A stretch of DNA of 13,286 bases. Origin: an uncultured Treponema sp. (lineage in GTDB: Bacteria > Spirochaetota > Spirochaetia > Treponematales > Treponemataceae). The DNA lies in assembly GCA_946611835.1 (NCBI GenBank), contig CAMOEE010000052.1:1-13286 (forward strand), in the 5' to 3' direction. Within the stretch, counting starts at the first letter, position 1. Every line of letters begins with the position of its first letter. This document shows positions 1 through 7,401 of this stretch, one piece after another. The notes under the pieces were generated by a model. It ran no database searches, had not been told where the DNA came from, and saw nothing but the letters and a program-made list of their open reading frames with translations. Both the position numbers and the translations under genes were made by a program.

Positions 1-86
1 GAAAGTGGAAAACTGAAAACTGAAAACTGAGTTCATTTTTTTGCACAAATAAAAAATTAACTTTCAACTTTCCGTTTTCAACTTTC
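1..86. repeat. Hairpin of inverted 7-base tandem repeats (region A)
   Basis: The left arm is four 7-base units: GAAAGTG at 1-7, then GAAAACT at 8-14, 15-21 and 22-28. The right arm (59-86) is AACTTTC, AACTTTC, CGTTTTC, AACTTTC, which is the same unit in inverse orientation. Folding 1-28 on 59-86 gives 22 Watson-Crick pairs of 28 around a 30-base AT-rich loop. In minus-strand RNA four of the six mismatches become G-U pairs. The element may begin left of the window. Its function is unknown. Heptanucleotide tandem repeats (STRR sequences) are known from filamentous cyanobacteria, but kinship to those is not shown here. Confidence 0.75.
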
Positions 87-95
87 AACTTAAAT

Positions 96-124
96 AATCT
101 GTGCCATCTGTGTAATCTGTGGTT
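96..124 (+). repeat. 9-base tandem repeat with TCTGTG core
   Basis: Three copies of the hexamer TCTGTG start at 98, 107 and 116, exactly 9 bases apart, with units AATCTGTGC, CATCTGTGT and AATCTGTGG. The same core and spacing recur at 8422, 8431 and 8440. The array ends seven bases before an in-frame ATG of rfbB (131) and just upstream of the rfbB Shine-Dalgarno sequence. It also supplies a spurious in-frame GTG at 119. I see no matching inverse arm next to it. Confidence 0.7.
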
Positions 125-142
125 AAAAATATGGAGAAGAAT

Positions 143-1282
143 ATGTCTAGAAAATTAAAAAATATACTTGTAACTGGCGGGGCTGGTTTTATTGGCTCTA
201 ATTTTATTAACTATCTCTTTGGGCTGAGTGCGACTGGCTCAAAGGAATTCATGGACTCGGGCTTTACTGGTAAAATCGTCAATGTTGACTGCCTTACTTA
301 TGCCGGAAACCTTGAGAACCTTTCCATGGTCGATGAAAAATTCGGAAAAGGTGCTCCTGAGAGCGAAAGACGATACTTCTTCGAGAAAGTTGACATCTGC
401 GACCGGGCCGAAATCGAGCGGATTTTTAAAGCTTATGACATCGACACGGTGATTCACTTTGCGGCAGAGAGCCATGTTGACCGCTCAATCTTGGGTCCTG
501 AGGCTTTCATCAAGACTAATGTGATGGGAACTTTCACACTCCTTGATGTGGCCCGAAACTACTGGGGAGTCTCCCTTGACCATCAGCGTGACGATGTTCT
601 TTTTCATCATATCTCAACCGATGAAGTTTACGGCTCCCTGGGCGAGACAGGCTACTTCACTGAGACTACTCCCTACGACCCTCGCTCACCATATTCTTCT
701 TCAAAGGCAAGCTCTGATCACATCGTAATGGCCTATTATCACACATACGGCCTTCCAATCACCCTCTCAAACTGCACCAACAACTACGGCCCCTATCAGT
801 TCCCGGAAAAACTCCTTCCCCTTATGATTTCAAATATCCGTGACGGAAAGAATCTCCCGGTCTATGGTGAGGGAAAAAACATCCGTGACTGGATTTATGT
901 TGAGGACCACAACCGGGCTGTCTGGCAGATTGTCAACAGCGGAAAGACCGGCGAAAAATACAACATCGGCGGCGAGAACGAGTGGCAGAACATCAAGCTC
1001 CTGCACAAAGTCATTGAGCTTACCGCTCCAAAAGTCAACAAATCCGCAGAAGATGTTGAAAAAACAATCGTCCATGTAAAAGACCGGCCTGGTCACGATG
1101 CCCGCTATGCAATCGACTGCTCAAAAATCAAGAAAGAGCTGGGTTGGGAACGCAAAATGACCTTCGAGCAGGGGCTTTCCCTCACTGTGAACTGGTATCT
1201 TTCCCACAAGGAATGGGTAGACCACATTCTTTCAGGCGAATACAAAAACTGGATCAGCGCTAATTACGGAGACAGAAAGTAA
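143..1282 (+). CDS. rfbB: dTDP-glucose 4,6-dehydratase
   Basis: This enzyme converts dTDP-D-glucose to dTDP-4-keto-6-deoxy-D-glucose with bound NAD+, the second step of dTDP-L-rhamnose synthesis in the cytoplasm. It is an extended short-chain dehydrogenase. The Rossmann motif TGGAGFIG is at residues 11-18, the catalytic TDE triplet at 159-161 inside STDEVYG, and the YxxxK pair is Y184/K188. Conserved NCTNNYGPYQFPEKL follows at about 210-224. At 379 aa it is slightly longer than the usual 340-360, mainly through an insertion at about residues 25-45. I chose ATG 143 because GGAG at 133-136 sits six bases upstream; GTG 119 lies inside a repeat and ATG 131 has no such site. The alternative symbol is rmlB. 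Its partner rfbD follows after a repeat hairpin; rfbA and rfbC are not in view. Confidence 0.95.
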   Translation: MSRKLKNILVTGGAGFIGSNFINYLFGLSATGSKEFMDSGFTGKIVNVDCLTYAGNLENLSMVDEKFGKGAPESERRYFFEKVDICDRAEIERIFKAYDIDTVIHFAAESHVDRSILGPEAFIKTNVMGTFTLLDVARNYWGVSLDHQRDDVLFHHISTDEVYGSLGETGYFTETTPYDPRSPYSSSKASSDHIVMAYYHTYGLPITLSNCTNNYGPYQFPEKLLPLMISNIRDGKNLPVYGEGKNIRDWIYVEDHNRAVWQIVNSGKTGEKYNIGGENEWQNIKLLHKVIELTAPKVNKSAEDVEKTIVHVKDRPGHDARYAIDCSKIKKELGWERKMTFEQGLSLTVNWYLSHKEWVDHILSGEYKNWISANYGDRK

Positions 1283-1364
1283 AGTTAGGAGTTAGGAGTG
1301 AGGAGTGAGGAGTTGATATTTTCAGCTTCTCGAACTCCTAATTCCTAATTTCTAACTCCTAACT
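1283..1364. repeat. Stop-to-start hairpin of inverted 7-base repeats (region B)
   Basis: The left arm runs 1283-1314: AGTT, then units AGGAGTT, AGGAGTG, AGGAGTG, AGGAGTT. The right arm runs 1333-1364: AACTCCT, AATTCCT, AATTTCT, AACTCCT, AACT. Pairing gives a 32-position stem with 27 Watson-Crick pairs, 3 G-U pairs and 2 mismatches, closed by an 18-base loop at 1315-1332. The stem starts on the base after the rfbB stop codon and ends five bases before the rfbD start. There is no U tract after it, so a factor-independent terminator is unlikely. The left arm carries four AGGAG motifs resembling Shine-Dalgarno sequences, which the right arm would mask. Confidence 0.85.
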
Positions 1365-1369
1365 AACTT

Positions 1370-2269
1370 ATGGTTTGGATTATCGGTTGTAAGGGGATGC
1401 TGGGCAGCGAGGTTTGCCGAACGCTCTCTGAAAAAAATATTGATTTTACTGGTACTGACAGCAGTGTCAGCATTCTCGACTATTCTGCGCTTGAAAATTT
1501 TGCGTGCGGCAAGGACATTTCCTTTATCGTAAACTGTGCGGCTTATACTGCCGTGGACAAGGCGGAAAGTGAAGTGGAAAAAGCCCGTGCACTGAACGCA
1601 GACGGGCCAAAAAACATCGCCCGACTCGCAAAAAAACTTGCCTGTCCTCTAATTCATATTTCTACGGATTATGTTTTTGACGGCTCGGCTTCTTCTCCCA
1701 TTTCTGAAGACAGTCCGATAAAACCAATCGGCGCCTACGGGCTTACAAAGGCTGAAGGCGAAAAAGCCCTTATGACCGAGACCGATGATTTTTACATCCT
1801 GCGCACGGCCTGGCTTTATGGCTTTGACGGAAAGAATTTCGTTTACACGATGATTCGGGCCATGAATTCTCACGAAAGCGTAAAAGTCGTCTCAGACCAG
1901 AGGGGAACGCCCACAAACTGCCAGACTCTTTCCCTTGTAATCTCAAAAATTATTGAAGACCGCATGTCAAAAAAGCATGAAGTTCCCAATGGAATCTATC
2001 ATGTGACCGATGAAGGGGAGACGACATGGTTTGACTTTACCAGGGAAATCAAAAAACAGGCTCTCAAAGCCGGAATCCTTGTGAATGAGGATTGTATCGT
2101 AAATCCTTGCTCCACAAGCGAATATCCAACACCGGCAAAAAGACCCTCATATTCTGTCCTTGACAAGTCTAAAATTCAAAGGACGCTAGGATTCATGCTG
2201 TCTGAATGGCAGGAAAGCCTCGGAAAATTCATAAATTCGCCACTCTTTGACAAGAAACGCATACAATAG
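1370..2269 (+). CDS. rfbD: dTDP-4-dehydrorhamnose reductase
   Basis: It reduces dTDP-4-keto-L-rhamnose to dTDP-L-rhamnose with NAD(P)H, the last step of the pathway. The 299-aa length is normal for RmlD. The nucleotide-binding motif GCKGMLG is at residues 6-12, the motif ISTDYVFDG starts at 97, and the catalytic YxxxK pair is Y123/K127. The N-terminus begins directly at the first beta strand, as in other family members, which supports ATG 1370. No Shine-Dalgarno sequence lies before this start; the five bases upstream adjoin the end of the repeat hairpin. Translation may therefore depend on ribosomes arriving from rfbB. The alternative symbol is rmlD. The last codons contain the candidate -35 element of the next transcription unit. 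Confidence 0.93.
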   Translation: MVWIIGCKGMLGSEVCRTLSEKNIDFTGTDSSVSILDYSALENFACGKDISFIVNCAAYTAVDKAESEVEKARALNADGPKNIARLAKKLACPLIHISTDYVFDGSASSPISEDSPIKPIGAYGLTKAEGEKALMTETDDFYILRTAWLYGFDGKNFVYTMIRAMNSHESVKVVSDQRGTPTNCQTLSLVISKIIEDRMSKKHEVPNGIYHVTDEGETTWFDFTREIKKQALKAGILVNEDCIVNPCSTSEYPTPAKRPSYSVLDKSKIQRTLGFMLSEWQESLGKFINSPLFDKKRIQ

Positions 2270-2275
2270 TAATAT
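2247..2275 (+). promoter_or_regulatory. Sigma70-type promoter before the PilZ gene
   Basis: A perfect TTGACA at 2247-2252 is followed by a 17-base spacer and TAATAT at 2270-2275 (4 of 6 to TATAAT). TATAAA at 2273-2278 is a better -10 match but sits at a 20-base spacing. Initiation seven bases after TAATAT would fall on 2282, the first base of the GTG start codon. The -35 box lies inside the end of rfbD, so part of the match could be coding constraint. Confidence 0.45.
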
Positions 2276-2281
2276 AAAATT

Positions 2282-3511
2282 GTGTTTTTAGTCTTATTTA
2301 TAACAGTTATATCAGTTTTTCTCCTAATCAGACTGCTCATAGTTTTTCAGGTGCAGATTCAGTTTATGATGACGGGGCAGGACAAGGGCTTTAAATTCAA
2401 CGAAATTCTTCTTCTCTGGAAGCTCGCAAAAGAGGCTCAGATTCAGGAACCTCTCTCGCTTTATGTCTCAGTGCCGACCTTGAACATGGCAATCTCAAAA
2501 ATCGTAATGGAATCAAAGACCAACGGCACGGAAAGCCTTGAGTCAACGCAGAACTTTATCGCAAAACTTTACGAATACCGCACTAAAATTGACCTGGACC
2601 ACGAGAACAAAAAAGGCCTTGAGTCAACAAAATACCTTGAGAAGGGGCAGAGGCTCAGGATCATCCTCAAAGGAAAGGGAGTCTTCGTCTCGGAAATTTT
2701 AAGCGTAGGCCATGAACTGATTATACGCCTTCCTTTGCAGAAAAATGTGAGGGTTATAGACGGTAACGAATGGGTCACAAAAAACATCAGCGTCTATCTC
2801 TGGCGAAAGGGCGACGCAAGCTATGTCTTTGACACAAGGGTAACGAATTCCGGTGTTTTCCAGGGACAGAGCGCAATCTATCTGGCCCACACAAACCAGC
2901 TTGAGCGTGCCCAAAAGCGAAAGTCCGTGAGGGCCGAATGTCAGATTTATGCCCACCTTTATTTCATTGAAAATGAAATTCCGGAATTCGACACTGTTGA
3001 GGTCGATGAGGGATATAAGTGCCTGCTTGAGGATATTTCCGAAGACGGAGCTATGATCCGTATCGGCGGACAGGGAAAGCAGAACATAAAAATCAAGATT
3101 CAGTTTGAGATAGACGGAAAATTCATAGTGATGTTCGGAGTGGTTCGTGCCGTAGAATTCAATTCGCAGACTAATCAGTCTCGGCTCCACTTTGAGTGCC
3201 TGCACATCGAAAAAGAAATGAAGAACGCAATTCTCTCCTTCATTTACCGTGATTTGTCCGAAGAAAAAAAAGACGAACTTCAGGCAATCGCTGAACTTGA
3301 GGAAGAAAATTCCGAGAATTCAGAAAATACTGAGAATCAGGAAAAACAGGAGCCTTCTCAGCAGGAGGCCTCTTTCACAGAGTCCCAGGCTCAGCCAAAA
3401 GTCTATGAGTCTGTTTATGATGATTCCGAGCAGAAAAATGACGGCAGCGATGACAATGGCGAAAAGTCCATCGCAGAAATCCTTGAGGATGGAGTTTCAG
3501 AAGAAGAATGA
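2282..3511 (+). CDS. Membrane-anchored PilZ domain protein (YcgR-like)
   Basis: Probably a cyclic di-GMP receptor. One hydrophobic helix at residues 1-22 anchors it in the membrane. Residues about 120-210 resemble the N-terminal beta domain found before PilZ in YcgR-type proteins. The PilZ domain spans about 211-323, with both c-di-GMP signature motifs intact: RxxxR at R213-R217 and DxSxxG at D251-G256. The C-terminus (about 330-409) is low-complexity, rich in Glu, Gln, Asn and Ser, and likely disordered. The GTG start is the only start codon that keeps the membrane helix; no Shine-Dalgarno sequence precedes it. Such proteins often act on motility, but no flagellar gene lies in this window, so the output is unknown. 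The stop overlaps the next start as ATGA. Confidence 0.82.
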   Translation: MFLVLFITVISVFLLIRLLIVFQVQIQFMMTGQDKGFKFNEILLLWKLAKEAQIQEPLSLYVSVPTLNMAISKIVMESKTNGTESLESTQNFIAKLYEYRTKIDLDHENKKGLESTKYLEKGQRLRIILKGKGVFVSEILSVGHELIIRLPLQKNVRVIDGNEWVTKNISVYLWRKGDASYVFDTRVTNSGVFQGQSAIYLAHTNQLERAQKRKSVRAECQIYAHLYFIENEIPEFDTVEVDEGYKCLLEDISEDGAMIRIGGQGKQNIKIKIQFEIDGKFIVMFGVVRAVEFNSQTNQSRLHFECLHIEKEMKNAILSFIYRDLSEEKKDELQAIAELEEENSENSENTENQEKQEPSQQEASFTESQAQPKVYESVYDDSEQKNDGSDDNGEKSIAEILEDGVSEEE

Positions 3512-4719
3512 GAAAGTCTTTTTTCCTTTTCATGATTGCCATTCTTTTCTCCAGCTTTTCATTCGCCGATTCGACTTTAACCGAAAAAAAATTCATCAAG
3601 GCAAGCCTGAATGATAAAATAAAAATCATCGAGTCCCTCGACGAAAAGGAAAGTGTCGTCATTCCCCAGAAGGCGCTTTTGTTCGCTATTGAGAATGCCG
3701 CCATCCTTTCTTCTGACCAGGAGCTGATAAAACTCGTGGTTTCATCAATCAAGGCTTTTCCGTCGGAGCCAGAAAAAATCCAGACCATAAAAAAGCCAGT
3801 TCAAAAAATCATTTCAGAAAACCTGATGACTGTCTTCAAGCTTTTCAATGATATGTCTCTCCGAAAGGAAGCTATGGAAAAGCTGGGGCTTTATTCTGAG
3901 GATTCTCTTCCGCTCCTCGTGGATTTTCTCAACGACTATCTTTCCTCATCCTTCAAAAGGAATGAGCCTTCAAAAAATATCCTGGAAAAGGCCATTGTCA
4001 CTCTGGGCGACATCGGAAATCATGATTCCCTCACAATCATATACAATATCTGGGCAAGCAAAATCTGGCCTGAATATCAGGAAAGCGCCGGAAGGGCCCT
4101 GGTCCTGCTTGCCCAGGATTCTTTTTCTGATGTGATTAAAATCTTCTCCCTGTCGAATATTGCAGATTCAGCCCATTTTTTCTATCTTATCAAAAAATCT
4201 TCGAAAATTTCTGAAAATTTTTTGTGTGAAGTTGCCGAAAACGCACTTTTAATTGCTATTAATAATGCAGAGAAATTGAAAGCCTATGACAAGGACTCGC
4301 CCAAGATTTTTGCGGATTTTCAGCTTGAGACACAGGAAGTTCTTTCTTCCCACAAGTGGTCTCATGCTGCTCCTGTCATCAACAGGAATGTAATTCTCGC
4401 AAAAAAGGCCTATGATGAAGATCTTATTTCTGAGAATGATTTTGCAAAAATCATTGCTTCCTCAGTCAATATTCCGTCACATGCCCTGGCACAGAGCCTT
4501 ACCGATATGCTTTCAGATTGCAATGGCAAAGTGGAGCTGGCAGGAACTTCCGAAGCAGCCCAAATGCCTGCCAGGAGCGTTGTTCTTGCTCTTATTTCTG
4601 CATTAGGAGAGATGGGGGATAAAACCGCATTCGATGTCCTGCTTTTCGTGACCTATCTTTCATACCCGATTGATGTAATCGATGCGGCAAAGGCCTCCCT
4701 CGCAAAACTTAATTGGTAA
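3508..4719 (+). CDS. Secreted HEAT-like repeat protein
   Basis: I do not recognise a named family. Residues 1-20 form a Sec signal peptide (basic MRK, a hydrophobic core at about 4-16, and likely cleavage after FSFA), so the 403-aa protein should be periplasmic or exported. The rest looks almost wholly alpha-helical. HEAT-like helical pairs with the pattern of alternating Leu/Ala and a Gly-Asp turn are visible at about 158-182 (ILEKAIVTLGDIG) and 356-381 (ALISALGEMGDK), with a final helix at 388-402. A scaffold or protein-binding role is inferred from the fold only. The ATGA overlap with the PilZ gene means translational coupling. The A-rich GAAGAAG before the ATG is a weak ribosome site. Its stop overlaps the next gene by seven bases. 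Confidence 0.72.
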   Translation: MRKSFFLFMIAILFSSFSFADSTLTEKKFIKASLNDKIKIIESLDEKESVVIPQKALLFAIENAAILSSDQELIKLVVSSIKAFPSEPEKIQTIKKPVQKIISENLMTVFKLFNDMSLRKEAMEKLGLYSEDSLPLLVDFLNDYLSSSFKRNEPSKNILEKAIVTLGDIGNHDSLTIIYNIWASKIWPEYQESAGRALVLLAQDSFSDVIKIFSLSNIADSAHFFYLIKKSSKISENFLCEVAENALLIAINNAEKLKAYDKDSPKIFADFQLETQEVLSSHKWSHAAPVINRNVILAKKAYDEDLISENDFAKIIASSVNIPSHALAQSLTDMLSDCNGKVELAGTSEAAQMPARSVVLALISALGEMGDKTAFDVLLFVTYLSYPIDVIDAAKASLAKLNW

Positions 4720-5969
4720 AATACCTCAAAAATCCGGTTATCCTCTCATCACTGATTCTGGCTTTTCTCTTTTACTCGGGATTGGCAAAAATTCGTGAGC
4801 AAAAGCCTTTCCTTTCCCTGGCAAAAGAAAGTGAGATTACGGGCCTAAGGGGCTTCATCTCATCAAATCCCGTGAAATCATCTTTTTTGGGCTCAGCCTA
4901 CAAGGTGACTTTTACGGCAGAAAAAGCCTTCACAAAGGACGGTGCTTTCTCGGCATCGGGTAATGTCTGCCTTTACTTTCCTCAAGAAATCGTCGAGGCC
5001 TATTATCCGGGAAAGATTTACACTTCGATACCAGAAATGGAAGGCGGGGCTTTTCTGGTGGAGAACGGCTCAAGACTTTTCCTTGAGCTTGAGAGGGTCT
5101 CAAAAGCTGGCGGGGCTTTTTTCCTCGTAAAGAGAGGTAAGGTCCTGGGCTGGAAGGGAGGCTCACTTCTTCAGGGCTTTTATAAATTCCGCGCCCTTTC
5201 AAGGCTCCAGTTCAAAAGGCTTATGTATGCATGGGGAAAGGCAGGCGGGCTTCTTCTCGCCCTGCTTTCAGGAAGCCGCGAGTACACAGAGAAGTCGGTT
5301 GCTGACGGATTCCGCGACTCAGGCCTTTCCCACATACTTGCCCTGTCGGGAATGCACCTGGGGCTTTTCGGTTCAATCGCAGGATTTTTCGGGAAAAAGG
5401 CCAGGGGAAGAAATCTGGGGGATGCGCTTCAGCTGGCTGCCATTCTTTTTTTTGTCTGGTTTGCAGGAATCTCTCCCTCGCTTTTCAGGGCCTTCCTTGC
5501 CGCATTGATTCTTTACCTGAATTCCCTCTTCAGGATGAACCGCCCGGACGGACTTTCACTTCTTTCTTTGTGTTTTCTGCTTCATTCAGTGATTTTCCCA
5601 TCTCATATTATGGAAGCGGCCTTCATGCTGTCATATACTTCTCTGGCAGGAATAATAATCTTCGGAAAGATTTTCAGGAAAGTGTATCCGGTTTTTCTTC
5701 CTTACAGGATTCGTCTCGCCATTTCTGACTCTTCTTCCGCTCAACTGGCTACAGCCCCGGTTTCACTCAGTATTTTCGGTAAAATCATGCCCCAGGGAAT
5801 AATCGCAGGTCTTTTGGTATCGCCGCTCGTTTTTCTTTTTTTGTATTTGGGGCTTTTTGGAGTGATAATTTGCCTCTTCCTGCCTTTCCTTTCTGGGCCG
5901 ATAAGTGCTATTATGAACGGACTGTATCTTGTAATTAGCAGATTGGTTTTATTTTTCAGATTTAAGTAA
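4713..5969 (+). CDS. Short ComEC/Rec2-type membrane protein without nuclease domain
   Basis: This resembles the transmembrane core of ComEC, the channel that carries single-stranded DNA across the inner membrane in transformable bacteria. After one membrane helix (about 7-22) comes a beta-rich region (about 40-145) that may be the OB-like periplasmic domain. The competence domain follows at about 170-415, with the signature GLSHILALSGMHLGL at 204-218, the GISPSLFRAFL motif at 252-262 and many hydrophobic helices. Typical ComEC is 700 aa or more and ends in a metallo-beta-lactamase domain; this 418-aa protein ends with the last membrane helices. The next gene begins 11 bases later and is unrelated, so the shortness is not due to a frameshift here. 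TTG is the start, overlapping the previous stop by seven bases. Confidence 0.83.
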   Translation: MVKYLKNPVILSSLILAFLFYSGLAKIREQKPFLSLAKESEITGLRGFISSNPVKSSFLGSAYKVTFTAEKAFTKDGAFSASGNVCLYFPQEIVEAYYPGKIYTSIPEMEGGAFLVENGSRLFLELERVSKAGGAFFLVKRGKVLGWKGGSLLQGFYKFRALSRLQFKRLMYAWGKAGGLLLALLSGSREYTEKSVADGFRDSGLSHILALSGMHLGLFGSIAGFFGKKARGRNLGDALQLAAILFFVWFAGISPSLFRAFLAALILYLNSLFRMNRPDGLSLLSLCFLLHSVIFPSHIMEAAFMLSYTSLAGIIIFGKIFRKVYPVFLPYRIRLAISDSSSAQLATAPVSLSIFGKIMPQGIIAGLLVSPLVFLFLYLGLFGVIICLFLPFLSGPISAIMNGLYLVISRLVLFFRFK

Positions 5970-5980
5970 AGGAAAGAATT

Positions 5981-6838
5981 GTGGAGCATCCTGATTATAA
6001 CAGCCCCCTGGCCCTGAAGGCCTTTTTGGATGAGAACGGCATGGCAATGCAGAAGAAATTCGGTCAGAATTTCCTTGTTAACGCCGATGCCCGTAAAAAG
6101 ATAATTGACTGCCTCGATGTGGGCGAGGATATTTCCGTATGGGAAGTAGGCCCCGGCCTTGGCTGCATGACCGACGAAATTCTCAGTCGGGGGGCAAAAG
6201 TCACAGCTTTCGAGATTGACCACGGATTCGCCCGTCTTGTCCGCCTCTTCTTTGAGAAATACTCAGAAAAGGGTAAATTCGAGCTTGTCGAGGGGGATGT
6301 CCTAAAGACATGGAAAAAATACTACGAGGAAAAAGGAAGCTCTCAGAGGTTTTTCGGGAACCTGCCTTATAATGTTGCCGCAACGATTATCGCCGATACA
6401 ATCAATGAGGGAGTAAGATTCGACAAGGCTGTGGTCACGATTCAAAAGGAAGTCGCCCAGAGAATGAACGCAAAGGAAGGAAGCGACAGCTATTCATCTT
6501 TTTCTGTTTTGTGCCAGTGGGCCTACAATATCAAGAACATAGTTGACCTTGCCGGAGGAAATTTCTGGCCCGTACCGAATGTAGCGAGCAGGGCAGTCCT
6601 TATGACAAAAAGAGAGGATTTTCCCCGCTGCCAGAACCCAAGGCTTTTTATGAAGATGATCCGCCAGCTTTTTTCTTCCCGAAGAAAGACCGTGCGCAAC
6701 AATCTTCTCCCCCTTGCAGGTGCCGAAAAAACTGACGAAGCCCTGGAAAAGGCAGGCATAAAGGCCGGAGTCAGGGCAGAGGATTTGAGCGTTGACAGTC
6801 TCCTTAAGCTCTCTGACTCCCTGAACGAAGTAATGTAA
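5981..6838 (+). CDS. rsmA: 16S rRNA dimethyladenosine methyltransferase
   Basis: RsmA (KsgA) dimethylates the two adjacent adenosines in the 3'-terminal helix 45 of 16S rRNA, using S-adenosylmethionine, late in 30S assembly. The N-terminal KKFGQNFL is at residues 25-32, the AdoMet-binding motif EVGPGLG at 55-61, the acidic ribose-binding FEID at 77-80, GD at 105-106 and the catalytic NLPY at 127-130. QKEVAQRMNAKEGSDSY (155-171) and FWPVPNVASRAV (195-206) fit the family. The length of 285 aa is normal. The GTG start at 5981 has an AAGGAAAG ribosome site four bases upstream. The gene is 11 bases from the ComEC-like gene and two bases from the next, consistent with one operon. The alternative symbol is ksgA. 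Confidence 0.95.
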   Translation: MEHPDYNSPLALKAFLDENGMAMQKKFGQNFLVNADARKKIIDCLDVGEDISVWEVGPGLGCMTDEILSRGAKVTAFEIDHGFARLVRLFFEKYSEKGKFELVEGDVLKTWKKYYEEKGSSQRFFGNLPYNVAATIIADTINEGVRFDKAVVTIQKEVAQRMNAKEGSDSYSSFSVLCQWAYNIKNIVDLAGGNFWPVPNVASRAVLMTKREDFPRCQNPRLFMKMIRQLFSSRRKTVRNNLLPLAGAEKTDEALEKAGIKAGVRAEDLSVDSLLKLSDSLNEVM

Positions 6839-6840
6839 AA

Positions 6841-7401
6841 ATGCGGAAAGTTTTTTTGTGCCTTATTTCGATTCTTCTCCTGTTTTCGGTTGTCCCGTCA
6901 AATCTTTTTGCGGCGGATTCGTCATCATCGTCATCCTCATCGAACTATGATGACATAAAATTTCCCCAGTGGGCAAAGGACTTGAGACGGACCGAGATAA
7001 TCACATTCGGTTCCCTTCCATTTGTGACACTATGGACAACCGTGGGCTATTCTCTCTACCAGTACGGAGAGTTCAGAAACCCGCTGGACAAAAGCACGGA
7101 TTCATTCACCGAGAATGACCAGTGGAACATCATAAAGATTTCTGCCCTTACCTGCATAGGGCTGGGACTTACGGACCTTGCAATCAACCTTATCACCAGG
7201 GCTCACAAAGAAAGCAAGCTCAGGAAATTGCGTGAGATGCAGCCTTTTACGATTACTCCGGCCAAAGACCTTACTCCGCCCAAAATGAAGGAAGGCGAAA
7301 GCGACAAAGAGGCCGAAGAAAGGATAAAACAGGAAAAAGAAATGGATAGCAAGACCAAAAACGAATTTTTCCTTGAGGGAGTTGAAAGTGCCATTTTTTA
7401 G
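6841..7401 (+). CDS. Small exported or membrane protein of unknown function
   Basis: I do not recognise this 186-aa protein. Residues 1-25 look like a signal peptide (MRK, hydrophobic core, likely cleavage near LFAA). A run of eight serines at 27-34 follows, encoded by mixed TCN codons, then a soluble stretch with KFPQWAKDL. Two hydrophobic segments at about 53-75 and 101-123 are probable membrane helices. The C-terminus (about 125-186) is highly charged and rich in Lys and Glu, likely helical. The start lies two bases after the rsmA stop, without a clear Shine-Dalgarno sequence, and the end overlaps rluD by 14 bases. It is therefore co-translated between two rRNA-modification genes, but nothing in its sequence suggests an RNA-related role. 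Confidence 0.7.
   Translation: MRKVFLCLISILLLFSVVPSNLFAADSSSSSSSSNYDDIKFPQWAKDLRRTEIITFGSLPFVTLWTTVGYSLYQYGEFRNPLDKSTDSFTENDQWNIIKISALTCIGLGLTDLAINLITRAHKESKLRKLREMQPFTITPAKDLTPPKMKEGESDKEAEERIKQEKEMDSKTKNEFFLEGVESAIF

Noticed and set aside
1..124. Repeat clusters considered as a CRISPR array
   Set aside because: Units are 7 or 9 bases in direct contact with no spacers, and no cas gene is present.
119..142. Upstream GTG start giving rfbB eight extra residues
   Set aside because: The GTG lies in a TCTGTG repeat unit; ATG 143 has GGAG six bases upstream and starts next to the Rossmann motif as in the family.
1283..1364. Region B hairpin as a factor-independent terminator
   Set aside because: No U tract follows the stem, and the next gene starts five bases later in the same pathway.
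2699..3205. 168-codon minus-strand open frame
   Set aside because: Antisense to the PilZ gene, including its conserved motifs; no supporting start signal.
5970..6000. A frameshift hiding the missing ComEC nuclease domain
   Set aside because: Only 11 bases separate the ComEC-like stop from the rsmA start, leaving no room for residual domain sequence.
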